Positions 43,701 to 52,466 of a stretch of DNA of 64,000 nt are shown piece after piece. The first letter of the stretch is position 1. Each line of letters starts with the position of its first letter. The translations under genes were made by a program, and so were the position numbers. The stretch is from Oreocharis arfaki (lineage: Eukaryota > Chordata > Aves > Passeriformes > Paramythiidae), in assembly GCA_013398015.1 (NCBI GenBank), contig VZRR01011695.1, positions 1-64,000 on the forward strand, written 5' to 3'. The notes beneath the pieces are model-generated. The model ran no database searches. It saw nothing but the letters and a program-made list of their open reading frames with translations, and was not told the DNA's origin.

Positions 43701-45531
43701 ACACCAGAAAAGGCCCTTCTAAAGGGACTTCCCATGGCAGGGGGTTGGAATGGGATGAGCTTTGAGGTCCCTTCCAACCCCAAACACTCTGTGATTCTGT
43801 AACATACATAAAAACAAACACACCAAAGCAAATGGGGACAGGGCAGGGGGGGACCTTCACATCTGCCAGTGACACCAACACATGGATCATCAACTCAACC
43901 CACGTCTCACTGCTTCAACAAGGGCTTCTTCCAAGGGCTCTGCTGCTCTTCACCTACAGGCTCTGCTCAGCTCCACCACAAGGTGCTTCATCCCTGGCAT
44001 GGTCCTATTAACCTGCACCTCCTTCCTGAGGGCAATCCCACACCACTTCCTCTAGCTGTTTCCCTTGGGATTAAAATCATGGAATATCCTGAGAGGGAAG
44101 GGACCCACAGGGACCATCCAGGGCAGCCCCTGGCCCTGCCCAGACACCCCACCAATCCCACCCTGGGCATCCCTGGCAGTGCTGCCCAAACACTCCTGGA
44201 GCTCTGGCAGCCTCGGGGCCGTGCCCATTCCCTGGGGAGCCTGGGCAGTGCCCAGCACTCTCTGGGGGAAGAACCTTTCCCTGCTCTCCAGCCTAAGCCT
44301 GCCCTGGCACAGCTCCAGCTGTGCCCTTGGATCCTGGTTCACAGCTGCCCTCACGGGAGCATGACCAGGACTCCCTCTGAACAAACACTGAGTTCAGAAC
44401 ATCATTTCACCCAATCCATGGCTTTTCACACGTAAAAAAGTTCCAAGTTAACCGTGCAGGCAAACACGAGCAGGGACATTGCTTAGTTTCTTAGGGAACC
44501 TTTGGATTTCTGCCTTCTACAAAGCAGCTCACACTGTGTGATATCTATTTCAGCTTTGAAAACCGAGACAAGAAGATCACAAGGAGCTTCATTTTGTTTG
44601 GATGCAAACCAGCATCACAGAATCACCAGGTTGGAAGAGACCTTCAAGATCACCGAGTCCAACCCATGCCCTAACACCACCTCAACTAAACCATGGCACT
44701 GACTGCCACATCCAATCTTTTCTTAAACACATCCAGGGATGGTGACTCCACCACCTCCCCAGGCAAACAATTCCAGAACTTTATCACTCTTCCAGTAAAA
44801 AACTTTTTCCTAACATCCAACCTAAATTTCCCTTGGCGCAGCCTGAGACTGTGTCCAAAAGCTGCCCTCCAAAAGCTGTCAGAAGCACTCAAGTTTGGAA
44901 AAGGTTTTACTTACTTGTATTTTAAGAGCAGCCACTGAACAAACCACAGTCCTACAAGGATCATGCCGTTGATTTCACAAATAGAAAAAGCCCATTGCAC
45001 CCGATCAAAGCGATCAAAAAATGCATCTGGGAGGGGAGGCTGCACCTCCTTGGGAGGCACTCGTTCATGAACCACCGAGATAGTCACCGTGGTGAAGACA
45101 AAACAAAGAAGTGCATAAATAAAAGCCAGGAAAGTCTTGCCCCATTCCATGGGATACTGCGAGCGCTCCGGCTCCGGCATGGGGATCTTGATCATCTCCT
45201 TCTTGAACCCGTTGGGGACCCCGTTGAGCTTGAGCGCGGCGCCGAAGCCGTTCTGGCGCGGGGGGTCGCCGGCGCGGATGTGCCCATTGGCGTGGCCGTT
45301 CTTGTGAGCCTCCATGTGGTGAGCCATCTTCAGCCCCTCGATCATGTTCAACAGCCGCTGGCCGCTGTCGGAAGACACCCGGGACAGAGGGGATTTCTTG
45401 AAATCCTCCTCTGTCAGGTTGATGAGGTCCTGCCCGGTGAAGCTCTTCAGGGGCTCACAGTACTCCGGCACGGCATTGTCCGTCAGCCAGCTGGTCACCT
45501 CCTCGGGTGACCACAGCACCACTTCTTTCAT
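34584..45531 (-). CDS. SGMS1: Sphingomyelin synthase 1 (complete coding region, 5 coding exons)
   Basis: Transfers phosphocholine from phosphatidylcholine to ceramide, making sphingomyelin and diacylglycerol, in the trans-Golgi. Exons 45531-44915, 40922-40805, 37934-37781, 37100-36934 and 34763-34584 join in frame to 1236 nt and 411 residues (human 413). There is an N-terminal SAM domain (about 7-74; FTGQDLINLTEEDFK), a linker (HKNGHANGH) and six membrane segments, the first two near 132-154 and 181-203. The lipid-phosphatase-type triad is His283 (GDYLYSGHT), His326 and Asp330 (AHDHYTVD), each exactly two residues before the human positions, so the only length change is in the linker. An in-frame TAG nine codons upstream of the ATG fixes the start. 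The C-terminal segment 391-399 diverges from mammals. ASAH2, the enzyme that removes its substrate ceramide, is the next gene downstream on the same strand. Confidence 0.98.
35905..35981 (+). mobile_element. CR1 3' terminal fragment
   Basis: GATGATCTTTAAGGCCCCTTCCAGCCC followed by CCATTCCGTGATGGTTCTGTGAT; the last part is the CR1 terminal octamer-type repeat. Confidence 0.75.
36172..36415 (-). mobile_element. CR1 fragment (long-match subfamily)
   Basis: AGAATCATGGAACACCCAGA, CACCCTGGGCATCCCTGGCA and GGGGCCGTGCCCATTCCC blocks. It shares a nearly identical stretch of over 120 bases with the copy at 44080-44330. Confidence 0.85.
36934..37100 (-). CDS. SGMS1: SGMS1 coding exon 4 (His326, Asp330)
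   Basis: 167 bp, residues 297-352. It encodes SPRRLWWYHWLCWALSMVGM, CILLAHDHYTVDVVVAYYIT and FWWYHTMANQQ. Acceptor TTTTTTGCAG, donor CAA/GTGAGT. Confidence 0.97.
37378..37605 (+). mobile_element. CR1 3' fragment, opposite orientation
   Basis: Sense CR1 on the + strand, from GGGATATTGAGAAGGAATTG to GGTCCCTTCCAACCCAAACC. It is almost the exact reverse complement of the 3' parts of the copies at 40168 and 41912. It lies about 175 bases from SGMS1 coding exon 3. Confidence 0.9.
37781..37934 (-). CDS. SGMS1: SGMS1 coding exon 3 (His283)
   Basis: 154 bp, residues 246-297 (last codon split). It encodes LFGDWESHLRRIMKLIAGGG, then SHNMCGDYLYSGHT with the first catalytic histidine, then LTYLFIKE. Acceptor TTCCGCCAG, donor T/GTGACA. 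Confidence 0.97.
37935..40804 (-). other. SGMS1: SGMS1 intron between coding exons 2 and 3
   Basis: About 2.9 kb. One CR1 element at 40168-40690; the rest, 37935-40160, has no repeat or exon I can recognise. Confidence 0.9.
40168..40690 (-). mobile_element. CR1 element, longer copy
   Basis: Starts at ATCATAGAATGGTTTGGGCTGG and runs through the common 3' blocks into more 5' CR1 sequence (CTGAGCAGCCCCAGCTCTCC, CCTCTGGACCTGCTCC, CTGTGCACAGAATTCCAC). Its far end lies about 115 bases from SGMS1 coding exon 2. Confidence 0.9.
40805..40922 (-). CDS. SGMS1: SGMS1 coding exon 2
   Basis: 118 bp, residues 206-245. It encodes SIISRRFFCIVGTLYLYRCI and TTLPVPGMHFKCSPK, the third membrane segment and the following loop. 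Acceptor CTCTGCCAG, donor AAG/GTAAAC. Confidence 0.97.
41912..42195 (-). mobile_element. CR1 3' fragment
   Basis: Shares GCCATGGGCAGGGACACCTT, CCAGCCTGGCCTTGGGCACT and CAATTCCTTCCCAACATCCC with the copy at 40168-40385. Confidence 0.9.
43250..43405 (-). mobile_element. CR1 3' fragment
   Basis: ACCACGGAATCACAGAATGT then TTGGGTTGGAAGGGGCCTCA; truncated after CCTGGCCTTGGACACTTCC. Confidence 0.9.
43724..43800 (+). mobile_element. CR1 3' terminal fragment
   Basis: CCCATGGCAGGGGGTTGGAA, GAGGTCCCTTCCAACCCC and TCTGTGATTCTG, the CR1 3' end in + orientation. Confidence 0.85.
44080..44330 (-). mobile_element. CR1 fragment (long-match subfamily)
   Basis: Nearly the same sequence as 36172-36415, including CCCTGGGCATCCCTGGCAGT and CCTCGGGGCCGTGCCCATTC. 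Confidence 0.85.
44614..44860 (-). mobile_element. CR1 fragment (older subfamily)
   Basis: TCACAGAATCACCAGGTTGG, GAGTCCAACCCATGCCCTAA and CCAGGGATGGTGACTCCACC are classic avian CR1 3' blocks. It ends about 55 bases from the donor of SGMS1's first coding exon. Confidence 0.9.
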
Positions 45532-45742
45532 GTCGCCGGGGACGGTGGCACATGGGCTCTAAAGCGGGCAGCAGTCACTGCGGCTCCAGCGCGGCGGGAA
45601 GCTCCTCCTTGGCTTCATCTTGTCCCGGGAATGGGTTTGGCCAGAGGCGAGAGCCCGTCCCTACCCAGCCCACACCAGCGTGCGGGCGCCGCGGCCAGCA
45701 TAGGAAACGCTCTACTTCATCTTCGTGTTGGCATTCTTCTTC
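44915..45742 (-). CDS. SGMS1: SGMS1 first coding exon with 5' UTR
   Basis: Coding 45531-44915 (residues 1-206, last codon split). It holds the whole SAM domain, the linker and two membrane segments (ending VQWLLLKYK). Donor AA/GTAAGT. The non-coding part 45742-45532 begins after a CTCCCCCTCCCCAG acceptor, so at least one more 5' exon exists upstream. The sequence around 45180-45700 is CpG-rich. Confidence 0.95.
45551..45734 (-). promoter_or_regulatory. SGMS1: Upstream AUGs and uORFs in SGMS1 5' UTR
   Basis: The 5' UTR of the first coding exon has four AUGs before the main start. These are at 45734 (five codons and stop), 45720 (two codons and stop), 45701 (28 codons and stop) and 45553 (out of frame, overlapping the main start). 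Such an arrangement usually lowers translation. Confidence 0.6.
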
Positions 45743-46215
45743 CTGGGGAGGGGGAGAAAAACCCAAAACCAGGCATTAGGACGGTGTTTAGCCTGCAGTT
45801 CATGGCCAAAGCCAAAATTCCGGCACAAAACCAGCTGTGCTCAGGATGGACAACAGAGTCTGGAGGGAAAGGAGCAGCAGATTCGAGCTCCACCCTCGTA
45901 CACACAGCATGCTGAGTCCTTCCCGAGCTCGCTGCTCATTTCTTAAAAGATTTAACATCACTTTGCAGCTGTGGGAAGCCTCCTTCCTGCTCTGTACTTG
46001 TTATATTTTCTACTTCTACACTCTAGTCCATGAACAGCACCCAAACTCCTCTTACAATCACCACACTCATGGATTTAAGGAGCTACAGAGCAAATCTTTG
46101 GTATTATTTGTGGCAGAAACCTTTCCTGCCCCTTACCAACTGGCATCTTAATGCAATGTGTGGCACCAGTGATTGCTCACGAAAACTGATTTTCATTCCA
46201 GAAGGCAAAAGTCAT

Positions 46216-46345
46216 AAAATCACAAAATCCCAGAGTGATTTAGGTTGGAAAAGACCTTAAAGCTCATCCCATTCCACCCCCTGCCATGGGCAGGAACACC
46301 TTCCATTAGACCAGGTTGCTCCAAGCCCCGTCCAACTCACCCTAG
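46216..46345 (-). mobile_element. CR1 3' fragment
   Basis: AAATCACAAAATCCCAGAGTG, then GATTTAGGTTGGAAAAGACC and CCCCCTGCCATGGGCAGG. Confidence 0.85.
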
Positions 46346-47367
46346 AACTCCTCCAGGTGCCATATATAGTCATCAACACCAAAAAATGGGTGTAGATAAG
46401 CAAGGATCTACTCTCTGGGCCAAAACACCATCAGGAAAATCAATTATCAAACAGATTAGCTTGAAAATAAACCAAAGCATTTAGGCTTGCAGCTATTTAG
46501 CAGCTCTGTGAGGTATATTTGACTGTTTCCAGGGTATACTGCTCCAATTCAAAGAAATGTTTTCTACCAGCTAAAAATAAAGGAACCAAGAGAAAAATTA
46601 ATTTTTCTTTTTTAAAAAAAGAGGAACTAGGTAAGAAACTTCTCTACCCAATGAATTACAAAAGAAAAGCTGATCACTTCCAGCACACAAGTTACTAGAA
46701 CACGGAAGTTACTTGCTTGGAATCTCCTCCTAAATTTTTGAGACACAAGCAGCAAAGAAGGCAGCAGTGGCAGTGACCACCACCAGCAAATGAGGTATTT
46801 ATCCAACCAACCAATAAAAGCTGCTCCTGCCCAGAGCAAGGAGAGGAGAGCAGTGGAAGCCTAACCATCCCACAGCCCAGGTGCTCTGCTGCAGCATCAT
46901 AAACATGAACTGAGAAGGTAACAGCACATGGAAAAAAAACCACTTCATATTTTCAAAAGTCAGATCAAGCCTTTATCAGCTGTAAGAATATTTTTAGCCT
47001 CTTACAGCCTCCCAAGTGTTTGTGTTCCATTGAAGGGAGCAAAGTTGTGGCTGAGGCAAACCAAAATAATCTACCCTATGATTTGAGTTGAAGTGACTTA
47101 GAACAGATACAGATCTTTACTCCTATGCAAACATGACCACACTGCACACCGATTTATTTTTTCACCTGTTACCTCTAAGACAAGAGGAAATACACACGAG
47201 GTGCAGTTTTTAGTCTGTTTTTCCATGGAATGAACCGTGATGGCGGTGGAAAGAAAAAGCTTTGGATGGAAAGACTGGCAGTACTTTGGACAGGCCCCCT
47301 CTCACTTACTGGGCACACCAGGAATGTGTGCATACTTAAATCCACAGAGCAAGAGGGATGAAGATGA

Positions 47368-47490
47368 CTCTTCCACCTTGTGAATATCTGTGCTGTTTTA
47401 AAGCAGGAGTGAGGATACAGCTCTATCCTCTTCCACCTTGTGAATACCTGTGTTGTTTTAAAGCAGGAATGAGGATATAGCTCTATTTTC
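47368..47490. repeat. 60-bp tandem duplication (two copies)
   Basis: CTCTTCCACCTTGTGAATA starts at 47368 and again at 47428. The two 60-bp units differ at only a few sites, mostly transitions. Confidence 0.95.
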
Positions 47491-48164
47491 TCCCTTTTCT
47501 TTCAGTACTGAGGAAGGCTTTCAAGCCACAGATTGCTTCATTATTCAAGTTGTGTTTAGCAAATCAGTATTTAGTTACAGAGCTCTGAACATGGAAAAAG
47601 GATGGCCTGAATTATGTATGGTAACCCACATTAGAAGCTCCTACAAGGCCGGGACTGAGGAGCAGCTCAGCTCCACCCGCCCATCTCCGTGTGCTCATCT
47701 CAGACCCCGGCTCTGGCAGCACAAATTCCCGATAGACAACGCTAACAGACTTCTCTGTGGGCTTGTTGCTTCCCAGGACGGTGCCTCGCAATGCTGATAA
47801 AGCCAAAGTTATTTATTTTTAATGCTGTTCCCCCAGCCGGGCTCTGGGCCTGCAGCAAGGCCCAGCTCCCCGTGCTGCTGCCCAGCCACAGCGCTGCCTC
47901 TCCGAGTTTTGTGTTCCAAATCCAACCTGGCTTTGGGGCTCTCAGAGCACTCTGTGGGCACCATGAAGCAGGGCAATATTAAAACTTGTCAGTTTTCAAC
48001 ACTGGAGTGCCTGAAGCCCAGTTTCCCAAATCCCTGAACCGTTATCCTCCTGACAGAGCAGTTTCCTGTCCATCCTTGACAACATTTTTAAGGATTCAGT
48101 ATCCCAGAGACACAGTTCAGGAGCCTGCAGCCAACCTTCAAATTACATCTCCGCTGCCAGGGAA

Positions 48165-48392
48165 GGTTTAGACTGGATACTGGGAAAAATTTCTCCACAG
48201 AAAAGGTTGTCCAGCCCTGGAACAGGCTGCCCAGGGCAGTGGCAGAGTCACCATCCCTGCCTGGAGGGATGTAAAACATTTGTAGATGTGGCACTTGGGG
48301 ACATGTGTTAGTGGTGGCCTCGGCAATGCTGGGGAATGGTTGGACTGGATGAGCTTAGAGGGCTTTTCCAACCTAAACCATTCCCTGATTAC
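48165..48392 (+). mobile_element. CR1 3' fragment
   Basis: AGACTGGATACTGGGAAAAA, GCCCTGGAACAGGCTGCCCA and CCAACCTAAACCATTCCCTG; an older, divergent copy in + orientation. Confidence 0.85.
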
Positions 48393-49631
48393 ATTCCATG
48401 CAAAGCTGCCTGCAGGTTCTAAGACAGGCTCCAGATGGAAAAATCAGTTGCCAGCTGCAAATTGCACTCGGATACTGGCACAAGAGTCCCAAAATGCTGG
48501 TATGACCCCAGGATACCTGGCCTGGCAGCCTGACAAAAAACAACAAATGTGTGTCTTGCAGTAAAACTGCAGGTTTGGGCAGCACTGCTGAAACTGCAAT
48601 CAGTTCCAAAATGTGCAATCCCAGCCCGCTGCTCTCACACCACCAGAGTAAACCACTATCAAGCACCTTTCGTAAAAGCAGAACAACTGATACTCACAGG
48701 AGCAAGGCTCAGAGGAAAGATAATCCTCTGCCAAGGACACAGGCCATGGAGACGAGTTGTTTTCATTGAGAGTTAAAATGAGGAAAACCAACTAAAATTT
48801 TTAACACCACTTATCATCCAAGCCTGTTTTTCACAGCCTGTCTAACGGGGGAGGAATAGGCAGAAAAGCTTCTTTACTCTCACCTTCCAGCTTGTCACAT
48901 TAAAAATTCCTCATTCCCTATGGTGGATCCACGAAAGCTTGATGGGGTGAGCTTTGCAGAAACTCCAGGGGACTAACAGCCCTCACTGACCCCCTCCCTT
49001 CCACAAAAGGCCCTCTCCTCTCCACACAAGCTGAAGACAGAAGGTGGGGACCAGTGTGAGCTGCAGCCAGGCCACATGCCCAGGCTCAGCGGGGTCTCAC
49101 AAGGATGGGGCACACACAAAGCTCCCCAGCTCTGACAGAGGTTCTTCAGGCTGGGTGACTGAAAATTCCCTCCATCTGCAGCAGAGCTGCCTCACTGAGG
49201 AGCCTGAACCCAACAAGGAATTATATATTACAATGTGATTATCATAACAATACCAGCTGCACCATGATAATGATGCTGTGGAAAACCAGTACCTCAAAAT
49301 ACCCACACGAGAGCGAGCAGGATGAAACAACCTCATCAAGGGCTCCAGGTCGCACCTCCTCGTGTTTACAGCACCTTTCTTCCCCTGTTCCCAGCAAACA
49401 CTGAAGTGCTAACTCAAAACATGGGGAGTAATTCCTGCCACCACTTCCATCTATACCTTGGCCACGGCCAGCCCAGAGGGTTCAACAAGTTACAGCCCTG
49501 CCCGTCAAGGCCTGTTCTCTTCTCCTGAGATGCAGCTGGGCACAAGGAACAAAGGTGGAAGCATCCACGGTCTTGGTTAAAGATTAAGATAATCAGCCAC
49601 GAAATCATCAGCTGGTTACTCCTCCACACTT

Positions 49632-50110
49632 AGAATCACAGAATCGTGGAATGATCTGGCTTGGGAGGGACCTTAAAGCCCATCCAGTGCCACCCCTGCC
49701 TCCCACTGTCCCAGGCTGCTCCAAGCCCCAGTGTCCAGCCTGGCCTTGGACACTGCCAGGGATCCAGGGGCAGCCACAGCTGCTCTGGGCACCCTGTGCC
49801 AGGGCCTGCCCACCCTCCCAGGGAACAATTCCTTCCCAATATCCCATCCAGCCCTGCCCTCTGGCACTGGGAAGCCATTCCCTGGGTCCTGTCTCTCCAT
49901 CCCTTGTCCCCAGTCCCTCTCCAGCTCTCCTGGAGCCCCTTTAGGCCCTGGGAAGGGGCTCTGAGCTCTCCCTGGAGCCCTCTCCTCTCCAGGTGAGCAC
50001 CCCCAGCTCTCCCAGCCTGGCTCCAGAGCAGAGGGGCTCCAGCCCTGGGAGCAGCTCCGTGGCCTCCTCTGGACCTGCTCTAACAGCTCCACATCCTTCC
50101 CGTGCTGAGG
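49632..50110 (-). mobile_element. CR1 element, longer copy
   Basis: AGAATCACAGAATCGTGGAA, the common 3' blocks, and upstream CR1 sequence to GCTCTAACAGCTCCACATCC. It lacks the GGGCAGGGACACC segment after CACCCCTGCC. Confidence 0.9.
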
Positions 50111-51657
50111 ACCAGGCCCAGGTCCGGGGGCTCCTTGCAAGCAGAAACTGCTAAGTCTCACAATTACCACCGATAAGACAAAACCACATCCACCTAAACC
50201 AGCAAAAAACCACCTCCCAAACCGGTTTGTTCATCTCCAAACTCCTCTTAAAGCACTTTGAAACCCAACCAAAGCAAAGTAAACCTAAGCCTTCCCAAAT
50301 CAAATGATGCCCTCCTCATGTTTGTGCTTTTACTCTCTCAGCTTTGCTGCCAAGGCAACAGTCACTACAGAAATCAGTCAAATAATCAGCCATTTCAGCA
50401 ACTCCTCACCAGGAGCCAGGAAATCCTTTCAGAGGCAGTGGGTGTGTTCCACTTGTAACCCTCAGCATCCTTCCCAAACGGCCCAGAAAAGTTGAGATGA
50501 CCCTCGGTGAAAAGCAAGAGTTTAAATGAGAAAGGCTTGTAAGCACAGCTGGGACATACAATAACGGTATTTTGTCACTTGGAAAACAAACTCAGAGGTT
50601 CACACCGACAATGTGTGCACACAAATAAGCAGGAGAAACCCAGCTGCTGTAGGGATTGAAGATTTAGTGCTTTATAACCCAGCCCACCAGTGAATTCCCC
50701 AACCCCCCTGACGAGCAGGACTTACACAGAGACCGAGTGCTCCGGAGAAAAGCTGGGAGCTCTTGTCCTGTGCTTTTAGAGCACAAAACAAACTGTTCAC
50801 AGCCTGAGTCACTGCTACAGTCACCTCCTCTCCAGGCATTTTATCACGGCTAACAATAACGCTCTGACACCTCAATAACTGGACATCCTGTACTTGACAA
50901 GCACTTCTGCACACCAGTTTTCAAGGAAAGGGTGCTGCCTGCCACAAATTATGTGCTGGGTAGCCCTAACAAGCTCTCACGCCGTGTTTCCCTCCCTCCA
51001 GGACAGCCTTGCCTCCAAACCAGCATCACCCCTTCTGCACCACTAACAAGCAAGAAGCTGCTGGCAGCGTAAAACAGGCCAGTAAAGCTGCGTTTGTGCT
51101 GGAAATACAAATACACGCAAATATAAAATAGCTGTAAGTGTAACTATGAGGCACAGGTGGGCTCACAAGCTGCACAGAGCTCCAAGATCAGTTTCCGAGA
51201 TCAGCCCCAGATGGAAAACATTGGCCTGTGGACAGAAAGTCAGAGCAAGTGGAGTTACTTCTACAAAAAGACAGAGGGGATGAAAATGCAAAGGAACGCC
51301 CACATCCCCTGAACAGCTACTTACACAACTTCAGAGAGAGGAAAAGCCCTGCCCAAATACCACGTAAATCCCTGAGCAGCCTGGTTTTTTCTAAATTACT
51401 TGATACCAAGAAGAAAAAAACCCCTCACCATATATTTTCTGTCCTAACTGAACAAAAAAAAAAAAAAAACACCCAGAAATGAAAACCCACTCACAGGCTT
51501 AGATCTTGGTGTAACAGCTCAGAACACAAGCCCAGAGTTGAGCAGGGAGGATTTAAAACCCAAAGTATTTGCAGCACATCTGGATAACCAGACAGGTCCC
51601 ACCTCCAGATGGGAACACCACCAGTGAGTATTTCCCTCCACGAGACTCCACCAGCGC

Positions 51658-51763
51658 TTGGAGCACCCTGCTCTAGCGGAAGGTGTCCCTGGCCATGGCA
51701 GAAGCTGAAACTGGATGGTCTCTAAGGCACCTTCCAACCCAAATCATTCCATAATTCTGTGAT
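51658..51763 (+). mobile_element. CR1 3' fragment
   Basis: GAAGGTGTCCCTGGCCATGG, CACCTTCCAACCCAAATCAT and ATAATTCTGTGAT in + orientation. Confidence 0.85.
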
Positions 51764-52244
51764 TTAAAGCCCCACATCTCAGCTTTCTTGCTGTCCCATT
51801 CCCCTGGTGCTTGGCAGTAGTTATGGAAACCTGCGAACCCTCACGAGGAGGCCTCGCCTGACCAGCGGTCTCACCCCGGGAGCAGTTGCTAATCAGGGCT
51901 TCTGTGTTCCCAGGACAGAAATCCTGCTTCCAGCGACCTGGGGACGGAAAGGATGGAGCAAGGAGGAGGGCAGGGCAGGTTTAAGTCGCAATTACTTCAG
52001 GCTGGGAAGTGTCCTCAAACATGAGACGCAGAACCAGGCACCCAGAGCCCTTCTGCCCATTCCAGGGGTAACCCAAGCACCCATCCCATTTTGTACTCCA
52101 TTCCACAATCCTAACGGCTCAATCCTGAAGTAATTCAACACCTGCAACAAAAGTGGGCCCAATATTGGCTTATTATTGAACAGCTCCCCACCCCAAATGC
52201 CAAGGGGGGGTGTGAAAATATCAACAGAACATCACAAATCTTTG

Positions 52245-52466
52245 AACGTGAGTTTAGATTGGATATTAGGAAAAATTCTTCCCTGTGAGGGTAGGGAGGC
52301 CCTGGCACAGGGTGCCCAGAGAAGCTGTGGCCACCCCTGGATCCCTGGAAGTGTCCAAGGCCAGGCTGGACTTGGAGCACCTGTGGAAGGCGTCCCTGCC
52401 CATGGCAGGAGGCGGAACAAGATGAGCTTTAAGAGCCTTTCAACCCAAAGCATTCTGTGATTTTAT
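52245..52466 (+). mobile_element. CR1 3' fragment
   Basis: AGATTGGATATTAGGAAAAA through CCCTGGCACAGGGTGCCCAG to TTCAACCCAAAGCATTCTGT. Confidence 0.9.

Larger units (their letters stand above)
40923..44914 (-). other. SGMS1: SGMS1 intron between coding exons 1 and 2
   Basis: About 4 kb with five CR1 fragments (41912, 43250, 43724, 44080 and 44614) of at least three subfamilies and both orientations. Unique sequence fills 40923-41910 and 42200-43245. Confidence 0.9.
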
